64,000 nucleotides of DNA, taken from positions 1 through 64,000 of the forward strand of contig NZ_BNBO01000009.1 of the NCBI RefSeq assembly GCF_014655955.1, given 5' to 3'. The position numbers and the translations under genes were made by a program. Shown here in pieces: positions 8,283-16,469 of this stretch. Positions within the stretch are counted from its first letter, which is position 1, and every line of letters starts with the position of its first letter. The notes below the pieces were generated by a model, which saw only the letters and a program-made list of their open reading frames with translations, was not told where the DNA came from and made no database searches. The stretch comes from Kitasatospora indigofera. Its GTDB lineage: Bacteria > Actinomycetota > Actinomycetes > Streptomycetales > Streptomycetaceae.

Positions 8283-9776
8283 ATGAGGGATGGGACGACG
8301 GTTCCGGCCGTCGGGGACAGGTTCCGGATGGAACGCCCGCTGGGAGCCGGCGGGCAGGGGGTGGCGTGGCTGGCCTACGACGAACGCCTCCAGCGCCGTG
8401 TGGTGGTGAAGCGGATCGGCGTTGCTGAGGCGTCGTCGGCCGGTGCCGGCGATGTCCGGGTGGCGCGGGCGGAGCGGGAGGCCCGGGCGGCCGCGGCGCT
8501 CCGGCATCCGGGGATCGTCACCGTGTTCGACCAGTTCCCCGGCGACGACGGCCTGCCCTGGACCGTGATGGAGTACGTGGAGGGGCCCTCCCTCCTTGAG
8601 GCGCTCGAATCGGGGCCGCTCCCGGTGGAGCAGGTGGCGCGGATCGGTGCGCAGATCGCGTCGGCCCTGGTCGCCGCGCACGCGGCGGAGGTGATCCACC
8701 GGGACATCAAGCCGGCGAACATCCTGCTGGCGGGAGAGCGGACGGTCGTCGTGGACTTCGGGATCGCCTCGATGCCCGGCGAGGTCACGCTCACGGCGAC
8801 GGGCGCACCGATCGGCACGCCGCAGTTCATGGCCCCGGAGCGGCTCGACGCCGGGCAGGCCTCCACGGCCTCGGACATGTGGTCGCTCGGCGCGACCCTG
8901 TACCGCGCGGTGGAGGGGCGTTCCCCGTTCCCCGGCAGCACCCTCCAGGAGGTGTACCTGGCCGTCGCCCGCGGGATCCCGGAGCCGATGCGCACGGCCG
9001 GCGTCCTGCAGCCGGTGATCGGCCAGTTGATGCGGCTGCTGCCGGAGGAACGCCCCTCGGCGGCGGTGACGGCCGCCTCGCTGCGGGAGATCGTGGAGGG
9101 CCTGGAGGTCAAGGAGCAGGGGGCGGCCGCGATCGACCGGTTGCTCGGCCAGGCGACGGAGGAGCGCGAGAACGGCGCGTTGGACCGGGCCGAGGACACC
9201 TACTGGACCGCCCTCGACCTGGCGATCCAGCGCAACGCCCCACGGCAGCAGGGGTGGGCCTGGGACGGTCTCGGGTCGTGCCGCTGGCGGGCCGGCGACC
9301 CGGAGACGGCCATGCGGTTCTTCACCCGGGCCGCCCGGACGGCCGAGCTGACGGACGACGCGCTCATGGGGGCCTGGAGCCTGCACAACTTCGGCACCTA
9401 CTGGCGCGGACGCGGTGAACCTGCCAGGGCCACGGACTTCTTCCGGCAGGCCCTGACCCTGGCGAACGCTCATCAGTGCGCCGCGGCGGCGGGCTGGACC
9501 CACCACCAGCTGGCCGAACTCGCGGCCGAGGACGGGGACACCCGCCAGGAGAGGAATAACTACGCGGCTGCCGCGCGGATCGGGTCGGACGCGGGCGACG
9601 ACGTCCTGGCGGGCTGGAGCCTGTTCAACACGGCCCGGTGCGAGGAGCGCACCAAGGATCTTCAGCAGGCCCGCGAGCACTACGCGCAGGCCAGGGAGAT
9701 CGGCCTGCGGATCTCCAACCGTTGGATGGCGGAGCAGTCCGAGGAGCGGCTCCAGCGGCTCGCGCCTCCCGGCTGA
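8283..9776 (+). CDS. Serine/threonine protein kinase with C-terminal TPR-like repeats
   Basis: The 497-residue product begins with a Hanks-type kinase domain. It shows the glycine loop GAGGQGVAWLAY, the VVVKRI lysine, the HRDIKPANIL catalytic loop, VDFGIAS, and the GTPQFMAPE activation segment, all within about residues 15-270. The C-terminal 200 residues are alanine/arginine-rich helices with TPR-like spacing (for example AWSLHNFGTYWRGRGEPARA). No membrane segment or extracellular sensor domain is present, so this is a cytosolic kinase that probably senses through protein contacts. The ATG at 8283 puts the kinase domain at the N-terminus; an in-frame ATG at 8166 would add an arginine-rich tail and was not preferred. 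The upstream ribosome binding site for 8283 is weak, so a leaderless or alternative start is possible. Confidence 0.8.
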   Translation: MRDGTTVPAVGDRFRMERPLGAGGQGVAWLAYDERLQRRVVVKRIGVAEASSAGAGDVRVARAEREARAAAALRHPGIVTVFDQFPGDDGLPWTVMEYVEGPSLLEALESGPLPVEQVARIGAQIASALVAAHAAEVIHRDIKPANILLAGERTVVVDFGIASMPGEVTLTATGAPIGTPQFMAPERLDAGQASTASDMWSLGATLYRAVEGRSPFPGSTLQEVYLAVARGIPEPMRTAGVLQPVIGQLMRLLPEERPSAAVTAASLREIVEGLEVKEQGAAAIDRLLGQATEERENGALDRAEDTYWTALDLAIQRNAPRQQGWAWDGLGSCRWRAGDPETAMRFFTRAARTAELTDDALMGAWSLHNFGTYWRGRGEPARATDFFRQALTLANAHQCAAAAGWTHHQLAELAAEDGDTRQERNNYAAAARIGSDAGDDVLAGWSLFNTARCEERTKDLQQAREHYAQAREIGLRISNRWMAEQSEERLQRLAPPG

Positions 9777-9925
9777 GACGCCGGCGGTGGCCGCCGGCGT
9801 ACCGGCCACAAGCCCTGCTCCGCCGGGCCCCGGTCGTCGGCACGGTGCCACTCCCCGGACACCGGTGCCCGCGAGCCGCCGAAATCGGATGGCCGGCAGG
9901 GCCCGGCCCCGGTCATCCTGGCCCG

Positions 9926-10819
9926 ATGGGAGACAGAGCCAACGTCGTCGTGGTCCGCGGGAACGGCACGCACGAGCTGTACCGGACCGGCTGGGCGGTC
10001 GGGATCGACCTCGACCTGGTGGACGGGCCGGCCGCGCTGCTCGCCATGCTCCCGGAACTCCGCCAGGACGGCTGGTGGCTGGACGACAGGACGGCCCAGG
10101 GCGGGTTGCTGCTGGACCTCGGCCGGAAGGTGCTGCTGTTCTTCGCCTGGGAGGGGCCGAGCGCCGAACTCCGCCACCGGGCCGCCATGTTCGAGCTGAT
10201 CCGGGCGGCCTGGCCGGGCTGGGAGACGCGCTGGCTGTACGACGGCGCGGCCGAACTGCGCGCGTACGTCGGACTGGACCCGGCGGACGCCCGCTGCCCG
10301 GACTCGGACCTCTACCCGGCCCCCTTCCTCGCCCCGGGCGAGGAGGAGCTGGCCGGGCCCGACCCGGGCGGTGTGGTGGTCACGGTCGGCACCGACCGCT
10401 GCCATGTCGCCTCCGACGCCTTCGACCACCCCGTCCGCGAGGGCCTCCCCCTGCTCGGCCGCCTGGCCGGCGCCCCCGGGCACGGCGTCTGCCGCCTGCA
10501 TGCCGGCTCCGGCATCCACCTCGACCCGGAGCACCGCCGCCTGGGCTGGTGGTCGCTCTCCTCCGTCCCGCAGGCCCACCAGGTGGCGGAGTCGTGGCCG
10601 GGCTGGACGGTGGAGTTCTGGCAGGACGACTGGGAACGGCACACCCGGGCCTGCTCCCGCTTCGCGCCGGAGCCGTTCGACGCCGGGACGGAGGCCAGGG
10701 CCGCGGTGCTCGCCGAGGCCGCGGAGCGCCGGGCCGCGCGGGCCGCCCACCGCGCCCTGGTCGCCCGCCTCAAGGACGCACCGGCTCGCCCCCGCGCGGG
10801 CCGGCCGGCAACGGGCTGA
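9926..10819 (+). CDS. Hypothetical protein
   Basis: This 297-residue soluble protein was not recognised. It has strong coding character (third-position G/C), many tryptophans and acidic residues, and segments such as TGWAVGIDLDLVDGP and LGRKVLLFFAWEGPS near the N-terminus. The C-terminus is an Ala/Arg-rich helix. No signal peptide, membrane helix or catalytic motif stands out. The ATG at 9926 is the first start giving a sensible N-terminus; the open frame upstream to 9638 overlaps the kinase gene and is not supported. It sits between the kinase and a second hypothetical in the same direction and may be co-transcribed with the latter. Confidence 0.65.
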   Translation: MGDRANVVVVRGNGTHELYRTGWAVGIDLDLVDGPAALLAMLPELRQDGWWLDDRTAQGGLLLDLGRKVLLFFAWEGPSAELRHRAAMFELIRAAWPGWETRWLYDGAAELRAYVGLDPADARCPDSDLYPAPFLAPGEEELAGPDPGGVVVTVGTDRCHVASDAFDHPVREGLPLLGRLAGAPGHGVCRLHAGSGIHLDPEHRRLGWWSLSSVPQAHQVAESWPGWTVEFWQDDWERHTRACSRFAPEPFDAGTEARAAVLAEAAERRAARAAHRALVARLKDAPARPRAGRPATG

Positions 10820-10904
10820 CGGCCGACGCCGCGCCCGCCGGGCCGGCAGCACGGTCGGACCGAGGGGCGTCGGTGTGTCGGTGGGGGCTGGGAGACTGCG
10901 GTCC

Positions 10905-11648
10905 GTGCTGATCAAGGGATATGACCTGGGACCGCTGGTCGCGGGGGAGTGGCTGCTTGAGCGCGCCGGGTTCTGGGCCGGCCACCTTCTGGCCGTGTGC
11001 CGGTTCACCCCGGGGGAGGCCCGGCCGGTGCCCGAGTGGTTCGGTGACGACGGCGCCGACACCGACGCCCTGTCCGAAGTCCGGCTGGACGACCAGGCCT
11101 GGCCGGCGATTCGCCTTCCCTGCGAGGGCGGTCACAGCGCCGTCGTCGTCCACCGGAACCTGATCGGTGACCACGGGATCGACTACCTGCTGACCCGGCC
11201 GGACCGGTCCCGGCCGCAGGACCTGTCCAGCTTCGACGGCGACTGGTCCGGTCCGGGCCTGTCCTGGCGCGACCTCGTGCACATCGCCGGGACGCCCGAC
11301 CCCAGCGCCCCTGGTGTGCACGACGTCGCGGCCCGGCTGCTGCTCCTGCTGCCCGTGCTCGCCGACGACGCGCTGCCGCCGGAGGCGCCGGCACGGGTGC
11401 ACGCCGCACTCACGGCCGTCGGAGCGCCCGGCGAGTCCGCTCGGCAGACGGCTGACCATCTCCTCCGGAACAGGCGGCCGGCCGGCGGCGGCCACGGTTG
11501 CGCGGACTCCCCGCTGAGCGGCGGCCTGTGCCGGCACACCGAGGCGGACCCGGACGAACCGCCGCTGTCGTCGGTGCTCACCCTCACCCGGGTCCGGAGC
11601 GACGAGCCCGCCGCTGCCCTGGGAGGCGGGCCTTCGCCGGGGGTGTGA
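10905..11648 (+). CDS. Hypothetical protein
   Basis: This 247-residue protein starts at a GTG preceded by GGGAG ten bases upstream. Its N-terminus (LIKGYDLGPLVAGEWLLERA) and a central leucine-rich helix (RLLLLLPVLADDALP) are the most structured parts. It has no signal peptide or transmembrane segment and I recognise no family. The C-terminal 50 residues are Gly/Pro/Ser-rich and probably disordered. It follows the other hypothetical by 85 bp on the same strand, so the two may form an operon. Confidence 0.55.
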   Translation: MLIKGYDLGPLVAGEWLLERAGFWAGHLLAVCRFTPGEARPVPEWFGDDGADTDALSEVRLDDQAWPAIRLPCEGGHSAVVVHRNLIGDHGIDYLLTRPDRSRPQDLSSFDGDWSGPGLSWRDLVHIAGTPDPSAPGVHDVAARLLLLLPVLADDALPPEAPARVHAALTAVGAPGESARQTADHLLRNRRPAGGGHGCADSPLSGGLCRHTEADPDEPPLSSVLTLTRVRSDEPAAALGGGPSPGV

Positions 11649-11749
11649 GACCCGGCCGCACCGCACGCCGGCTGCCTGTCACCGGGTGACGCACCTTCAG
11701 GATCGGCGGTCCGGTCCGCACCCGGTCCTGCGGCCTTTCGGTTGGCCGA

Positions 11750-11815
11750 ATCGTAATCTGACGATACTTCCGAAATATTCATTTCTGTGGTATTATGTCG
11801 AAAATGAGCGAGTAG
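11750..11815 (+). promoter_or_regulatory. AT-rich promoter region of the methyltransferase gene
   Basis: About 65 bp is strikingly AT-rich for this genome. A TATTAT hexamer at 11791-11796 is a near-consensus -10, with only a weak -35 (TTCCGA at 11768-11773, 17 bp spacing). Several short ATG frames (such as 11804) occur in the leader but stop quickly. Confidence 0.4.
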
Positions 11816-11826
11816 TGTCTCGCGCC

Positions 11827-12699
11827 ATGGTGAACAACGAACAGCCGAGCCGGACGGCTCTCATGTCGGCCGCCGCGCGCGCGGCCCATCTCCTCGTCGA
11901 CGCCGCCCCTCCGATCTTCGCCGACACGCTGGCGCGGCGCTTGCTGGGCGAGCAGGCCGATGAACTCCTCGGCTACCACCAGGCCTACGGTGACCACCCC
12001 GTCCTGAGCGGTGCGCGGACGGCGGCCGTCACCCGCAGTCGCTACACCGAGGACCGGCTGGCCGAGCTGGCCGGGCAGGGCGTCGACCAGTACGTGATCC
12101 TCGGCGCGGGGCTGGACTCCTTCGCCTTCCGGTCCGAACCGACCGGGAGCGTCCGGGTGTTCGAGGTCGACCGGCCGGCGACGCAGCACTGGAAGCAGGC
12201 CGTGCTGGCCCGGGCCGGGGTGGCGGTGCCGCCGTCCGTGGGCTTCGTCGCGGTGGACTTCGAGCAGTTGTCCGCCCGGACCTTGGCGGACGGGCTCGCG
12301 CGGGCGGGGTTCGAGCCGGGCCGGCCCGCGCTGGTCAGCTGGCTGGGGGTCACCATGTACCTGAGCCGGGAGGCGATCGGGCGGACCCTGGCCGCCGTCG
12401 GCGGCCTCGCGCCCGGCACCGAACTCGTCGTGGAGCACCTCCTCCCGGCCGGGCAGCGGGACGAGGCGGGCCAGGCGTACGCGGACGTGGTGATGGCGGC
12501 GGCGGCCGAGCAGGGCGAGCCCTGGCGGACCTTCCTCACCGCCGAGGAGATGGCCGGCCTGCTGCGCGAGTCCGGGCTCCGGCCGGCCGGGAGCGTCGGG
12601 CAGCGGGAGGCCCTCCCGGCCGCGGAATGGGAGCGGGCGGACTCGCTCCGGCCGTTCGAGCTGTCCGTGCTGACCCGGGCGAGCGTCCCCGCGCGCTGA
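11827..12699 (+). CDS. Class I SAM-dependent methyltransferase (PPM/LCMT-like)
   Basis: This 290-residue protein matches the PPM/leucine-carboxyl-methyltransferase-like family that is abundant in actinomycetes. It carries a VILGAGLDSFAFR SAM-binding motif (about residues 89-101), VFEVDRPATQHWK and LVSWLGVTMYL segments. It would methylate a carboxyl or hydroxyl group on an unidentified small molecule; relatives often act in secondary or lipid metabolism. The ATG at 11827 was chosen by family length. An in-frame GTG at 11815 is a possible longer start. An unusually AT-rich promoter region precedes it, and a hairpin terminator follows at 12787. Confidence 0.8.
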   Translation: MVNNEQPSRTALMSAAARAAHLLVDAAPPIFADTLARRLLGEQADELLGYHQAYGDHPVLSGARTAAVTRSRYTEDRLAELAGQGVDQYVILGAGLDSFAFRSEPTGSVRVFEVDRPATQHWKQAVLARAGVAVPPSVGFVAVDFEQLSARTLADGLARAGFEPGRPALVSWLGVTMYLSREAIGRTLAAVGGLAPGTELVVEHLLPAGQRDEAGQAYADVVMAAAAEQGEPWRTFLTAEEMAGLLRESGLRPAGSVGQREALPAAEWERADSLRPFELSVLTRASVPAR

Positions 12700-12786
12700 T
12701 CGTCGCGCGCTGACCAACCGCGCGCGCTGATCGTCCTGCGGGCGCTGCAGGCTGCCCGGCGGCGGTCGCCGGCACCCCTCCGTGTC

Positions 12787-12814
12787 GGCACCCCGCTCCG
12801 GCACCGGGGGTGCC
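12787..12814 (+). terminator. Hairpin terminator after the methyltransferase
   Basis: GGCACCCC (12787-12794) pairs with GGGGTGCC (12807-12814) around a 12-nt loop. There is no T-tract, as is common in streptomycetes. It separates the methyltransferase from the tRNA-like gene. Confidence 0.5.
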
Positions 12815-12852
12815 GGCGCCGGGGGTGTGCGGTTCGGGCACCCGTGCTGACC

Positions 12853-12861
12853 TGGTACTGT
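12853..12861 (+). promoter_or_regulatory. Extended -10 of tRNA-like copy 1
   Basis: TGG-TACTGT is an extended -10 element (TGn-TAnnnT). It lies in a short stretch, CCTGGTAnTGTTCT, that is also found at the same distance upstream of the second copy (50636-50644). Initiation would fall at about 12868-12870, directly before the leader hairpin. No convincing -35 is visible. Confidence 0.5.
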
Positions 12862-12870
12862 TCTTCCTGT

Positions 12871-12888
12871 CGAGAGAGTGATCTTTCG
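12871..12888 (+). ncRNA. GNRA-capped leader hairpin, copy 1
   Basis: CGAGAGA (12871-12877) pairs with TCTTTCG (12882-12888), a 7-bp helix with one G-U pair, closed by a GTGA tetraloop (GNRA type). It ends four bases before the tRNA-like acceptor stem. The second copy has a hairpin at the equivalent place with compensatory changes and a GAGA tetraloop. Confidence 0.6.
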
Positions 12889-12892
12889 TCAG

Positions 12893-12965
12893 GCGTCGGT
12901 GGTGCTGGTGGAGCACGTCCTACTTTCAGTAGGAAGAGTCCGTTCGAATCGGGCCCGGCGCTCCA
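12893..12965 (+). tRNA. Unusual tRNA or tRNA-like RNA, anticodon UUC, copy 1
   Basis: The 73-nt sequence folds as a complete cloverleaf. The acceptor is GCGTCGG/CCGGCGC. The D stem is GTGC/GCAC with a 7-nt loop. The anticodon stem is TCCTA/TAGGA with loop CTTTCAG (anticodon TTC at 12925-12927). A 3-nt variable region follows, then T stem GTCCG/CGGGC with loop TTCGAAT, discriminator T and encoded CCA. The anticodon would read glutamate codons, but the body does not resemble the usual actinomycete tRNA-Glu. Position 14 is T, not the conserved A, and the D loop and variable region are minimal. The second copy (50677-50749) keeps the fold and swaps T-A for C-G at the base of the anticodon stem. 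It may be a special-purpose or regulatory tRNA. Confidence 0.75.
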
Positions 12966-12972
12966 TTCTTTT

Positions 12973-12990
12973 CCGGCGGCCTTCTGCCGG
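12973..12990 (+). terminator. Weak hairpin after tRNA-like copy 1
   Basis: CCGGC (12973-12977) pairs with GCCGG (12986-12990) across an 8-nt loop, directly after a T-rich TTCTTTT stretch that follows the CCA. It is weaker than the terminator after copy 2. Confidence 0.35.
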
Positions 12991-13157
12991 TCCCTTCCCG
13001 GCCTACGGCCCGGCCTGCGGACCGCGGCCTCCCCGTCGCCGTTGCGGCGGCGTCCTGTGAGTCGTCCGTCCCGTGGTCCGGTCCGGCGGGCATCCCGTCC
13101 GGCGCGCCGGCGGCAGGGACGGACCTCGCCGTCGACCTGACCCGCGGGTCTCCCCGT

Positions 13158-13367
13158 GGGACTGTCCGGCAGCACCTCGGCCGGGTGGCCCGCCTCGTGC
13201 GCCTCGACGCCGCGGAGCAGCGCGTCGTGGGTGGCGTCGTCCAAGGCGTACGCCCCGCCCGCGCGGTGGGCCGCCCTGGCGGCCGCGGCCGTCCGCACGG
13301 CGCGGGTGCAGGCCGCGGAGCCGGCGAGCACGGCGATGGGCGCGGTGGAGGTCTTGCCTCTCGGCAT
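13158..13367 (-). pseudogene. Possible decayed or frameshifted small gene
   Basis: From an ATG at 13367, with AGAGG eight bases upstream, about 70 codons show strong third-position G/C bias and plausible protein (MPRGKTSTAPIAVLAG...EAHEAGHPAEVLPDSP). After about 13158 the codon bias becomes mixed. The frame stays open through the tRNA-like gene and antisense to the methyltransferase, which is not credible. This suggests a gene that lost its true end by frameshift or rearrangement, or a short gene with a sequencing error at its stop. No family was recognised. Confidence 0.3.
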
Positions 13368-13633
13368 GACGGTGACCTCTGACAACGCCGCCCGGCCAGC
13401 CCGTCGGCCCAGCGTGCCCGTCGGCCCGTCCGGCCCGGCCGTCCGGCGCGTCCGGCCCGGCCGGGTGGCCGGTGACGTCGTGGCGCGGTGTCCGGTCGGT
13501 GGACAGGGCGGCGGGCGAGCTGGGCGGGCTTCGGGCGGTTTGCTCCCCTTTGCGACGGTCGGAGGGCCGTGGGACTGTGCTGATCGTGTGGGTTCGGACG
13601 CGTAGTTGACCCAACATCGGCATAATCGCGGCC
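13368..13633. other. Intergenic region with probable leaderless start for the MBL gene
   Basis: No gene was found. A CATAAT hexamer at 13621-13626 lies seven bases before the ATG at 13634, the spacing of a leaderless transcript. A TTGACC at 13606-13611 is too close (9 bp) to be its -35. Confidence 0.4.
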
Positions 13634-14656
13634 ATGACGATCGCGCGTGCGAACATGAGCACGATTGCTGAAGACCTGTACGTATGGCTTCCGCCGAAGC
13701 GGGGCTGGGGCCTGGCCAACTGCGGCCTGCTGACCTCGTCGCGCACCGCGGCCTGGATCGACACCCCCTACGACCCCACCCTGGCGGGGGAGTTCCTGGC
13801 CGAGAGCCGCAAGCGGCTGGCCGCCGGGGTGTCGGTGGACCGCGTGATCGTCACCCACGCGAACGGGGACCACCTCTGGGGCGCGGGCGTGCTGCCGGAC
13901 GCCGAGGTGATCGCCACCAAGGAAGCCCTGGAACACATCCACTACGAGCCCACCCCGCAGCAGCAGCACGCGCTGGTCAAGGGCGCCGACCCGGCCTCGC
14001 CGCTGGGCTGGTACCTGGGCGAGCACTTCGGGCAGTTCGACTGGTCGAGCACCGAGCCGGTGCACCCGACCCTGATGTTCCAGGGCGAACTCGAACTGCG
14101 CGTCGGTGACCACCCCGTGCACGTGATCGGGCTGCCGCCGGCGCACACCGACGGTGACCTGATCGTGCACCTGCCCCGGCAGCGGGCGGTCTTCTCCGGC
14201 GACATCATCTTCGCCTCGACCGAGGAGTTCCCCGGCGACCACCCGGTGCACTGGGCCGGGCCGCTGCAGAACGTGATCGACGCCTGCGGGCGGGTGCTGG
14301 ACACCGGGGCCGAGATCGTCATACCCGGCCACGGCCCGGTGCTCGACCGGGCCGGCGTCCGGCGGCACATCGCCCACCTGGAGTACGTCCAGGAGCGTGC
14401 GCACGCCCTGCACGCGGCCGGCATCCCGGCGCTGGACGCCGCCCGGCGGGTGATCGCCGAGGGGCGTCACCCCGAACTCGGCCTGCCCGAACGCCTGGTG
14501 GTCACCATCGGCTCCGAGTACCGGCACCTGGACGGCTCCGAGCAGCCGGCCATCCTGGACGTGATGAGCCAGGTCGCCACCGTGGCCCGGGAGCTGGAGC
14601 CGGCCAGGATCCCCGGCCGGCGGTCCGCCGACGGCCGCCCGGTGCTGCCCGCCTGA
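13634..14656 (+). CDS. MBL-fold metallo-hydrolase
   Basis: This 340-residue protein has the metallo-beta-lactamase fold signature with HANGDHLWGAG (HxxxDH, about residues 75-85), FSGDIIFAS and IPGHGPVLDR supplying further metal ligands. The second half is helical. It is a soluble hydrolase of unknown substrate, resembling alkyl-sulfatase-like or SoxH-like MBL proteins rather than beta-lactamases, since there is no signal peptide. The ATG at 13634 has no ribosome binding site but sits seven bases after a CATAAT -10 candidate, so the message may be leaderless. An internal ATG at 13655 is an alternative. The conservon begins 211 bp downstream on the same strand. Confidence 0.8.
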   Translation: MTIARANMSTIAEDLYVWLPPKRGWGLANCGLLTSSRTAAWIDTPYDPTLAGEFLAESRKRLAAGVSVDRVIVTHANGDHLWGAGVLPDAEVIATKEALEHIHYEPTPQQQHALVKGADPASPLGWYLGEHFGQFDWSSTEPVHPTLMFQGELELRVGDHPVHVIGLPPAHTDGDLIVHLPRQRAVFSGDIIFASTEEFPGDHPVHWAGPLQNVIDACGRVLDTGAEIVIPGHGPVLDRAGVRRHIAHLEYVQERAHALHAAGIPALDAARRVIAEGRHPELGLPERLVVTIGSEYRHLDGSEQPAILDVMSQVATVARELEPARIPGRRSADGRPVLPA

Positions 14657-14867
14657 TCCCGGCCGCGGGCCGCCACCCAGGCCCGGACCGCAAGCCCCGG
14701 CCCCGGACGGACGAGCCCGGCCCGGACCCCACCCCGGACGGTGCGGCCCGCTGCCGGCACCGCCGACAGCACCTGCCGTACCGGCCCGCCCGTCCCGCCG
14801 CCCGCGTCCCCACCCGTGGTGGACCGGCCGGATCCCGCCGGATCCCCCCATTCGACCGAGGACTTCG

Positions 14868-16469
14868 ATGACGCAGATCGCGCTGCTCGCCCTGGCGGCC
14901 CTCAGTACCGCCGCCCTGGTGGCAACCGGCGTGCTGGCCCGCGCCCGCAGGCGCGTCACGGCCCGGGCCCGGGCCGCCGAGGGACAGCTGTCCCGTACCG
15001 AGGACCGTGCCCGGGAGGCCGAGGCCAGGCTCGCCCGCAGCGAGGAGCAGGCCCGTACCGCCGAGGCCAGGCTGGCCCAGAGCGAGCAGCGCGGCCGGAC
15101 CGCCGAGGACCGGCTGGCGAGGAGCGAGGAGCGGCTGCGGGCCGCCGAGGACGGCACCCGCGCCCTGCTCGCCGAGATCGTCCACCTGGCCGAGGAACGG
15201 CTGCCGGCCACCGCGCTCGCCCTGGCCCACCCCATCGCGCCCGTCCCCGGCCCGAAGGCCCCCGGGGTCTCCGGCGAGCAGGCCGAGCGCGCCCTGCAGG
15301 CCGTCCTGGACGCCTGCGCCGCCGCCGTCACCGGCGAGCGCGACCGGGTCGACGGCGCGGCCCGGGCCACCATGCGCGGAGCCACCTCCAAGATCCAGAC
15401 CCTGCTGTACCAGATCCAGAGCCTGGTCCAGCAGTTGCAGCACGACAACGACGACCCCCGCCTGCTCGAAGTGGACTTCCGCAACGAGGTCGCGCTGCGC
15501 CGGATCCAGACCGTGGCCGTCCTCTGCGAGGCCTGGCCCGGGCTGGCCCGGACCGACTCCCCGCTGGCCGAGGTGGTGCTGGGCGCGCTGTCCCGGGTGC
15601 CCGGCTACGCCCGGATCAAGGTCGCCAACCACCTGCGGGAGGAGCGGCTGGCCGTGGTCGCCCGCGCCGCCGAACCGCTCGCCGTCGCGATCGCCGAGCT
15701 GCTCGCCAACGCCACCGCCTACTCGCACCCGGAGACCGAGGTCCCGGTGACGGTCCAGCAGGGCGGGCGCGGGGCGCTGGTGGTCATCGACGACAGCGGG
15801 ATCGGCATGGAGGACGACCAGCTGGGACGCGCCAAGCGGCTGCTCACCGGCCCGTCCGAGGTGCTGCTCACCGAGCTGGGCAACCCGCCGAAGGCCGGCT
15901 TCGCGGTCGTCGGCAAGCTGGCCCGCCAGTACGGCTTCAGCTGCCACATCGAGCCGTCGCCCTACGGCGGGATGCGGACCATCGTGCGGATCCCCGGCGC
16001 GCTGCTGACCGTCGTCGACGCCGGGCAGCCGCTCTCCGTGCTGACGCCGCTGCCGGTGGCCGCACCGCTGCCGTCCGTGAGCCGGCCGGCGCCCGCCGGG
16101 CCGGCGCCCGCCGGGCCGGCGCCCACCCCGGCGGCGCCGGCCGTCGAGCCCGGGCCCGCCGGCACGTCCGACCTCGAAACGGCACCCGCCGCACCCGCCG
16201 CACCCGCCCTGCCCGCCGCCCTGCCCCCACTCCCGGCCGGCGACGGCAGCGAGCTGCCCAGCCGTCGCCGGCGGGCACCGCTGCCGCAAGCCACCGCCGC
16301 GGACCGGGCCACCCCCGAACGGGCCCCCGAACCAGCCCCCGAACGCACCCCCGAGCAGGCCGCCGCCCGCTGGCAGGCCTTGCAGGACGGCACCGGCTCC
16401 GGGCGGGCCGCCGTCGCCTCGTCCGAACCCAGCCCCACGTCCGAGACCCCCCAAGGAGCCGACCAGTGA
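14868..16469 (+). CDS. cvnA: Conservon sensor-kinase-like protein CvnA
   Basis: This 533-residue protein is the first component of a streptomycete conservon. It has one N-terminal membrane helix (IALLALAALSTAALVATGVL), then a coiled coil built from repeated 14-17-residue units rich in RxAEARLxxSEEQ. An HATPase_c domain follows with the N-box ELLANATAYSHP (about residues 277-288) and a DDSGIGM G-box (about 306-312), then a Pro/Ala-rich C-terminal tail of some 150 residues. No phospho-acceptor histidine region is obvious, as is usual for CvnA. In the family, CvnA-D form a membrane-associated complex likened to eukaryotic G-protein systems, and conservons influence development and antibiotic production. 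Its TGA overlaps the GTG of cvnB. Confidence 0.9.
   Translation: MTQIALLALAALSTAALVATGVLARARRRVTARARAAEGQLSRTEDRAREAEARLARSEEQARTAEARLAQSEQRGRTAEDRLARSEERLRAAEDGTRALLAEIVHLAEERLPATALALAHPIAPVPGPKAPGVSGEQAERALQAVLDACAAAVTGERDRVDGAARATMRGATSKIQTLLYQIQSLVQQLQHDNDDPRLLEVDFRNEVALRRIQTVAVLCEAWPGLARTDSPLAEVVLGALSRVPGYARIKVANHLREERLAVVARAAEPLAVAIAELLANATAYSHPETEVPVTVQQGGRGALVVIDDSGIGMEDDQLGRAKRLLTGPSEVLLTELGNPPKAGFAVVGKLARQYGFSCHIEPSPYGGMRTIVRIPGALLTVVDAGQPLSVLTPLPVAAPLPSVSRPAPAGPAPAGPAPTPAAPAVEPGPAGTSDLETAPAAPAAPALPAALPPLPAGDGSELPSRRRRAPLPQATAADRATPERAPEPAPERTPEQAAARWQALQDGTGSGRAAVASSEPSPTSETPQGADQ

Noticed and set aside
232..12699. A secondary-metabolite biosynthetic gene cluster
   Set aside because: Oxidoreductases and a methyltransferase are present but no PKS, NRPS, terpene, lanthipeptide or other core enzyme was found.
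12893..12965. Integration (att) site of a mobile element at the tRNA-like gene
   Set aside because: No integrase, excisionase or duplicated 3' tRNA segment was seen within the following 10 kb.
12926..15484. An 852-codon minus-strand open frame opposite the MBL and cvnA genes
   Set aside because: It is a high-GC antisense shadow: the residues are Arg/Gly/Pro-rich, and the opposite strand carries clear MBL and conservon motifs.
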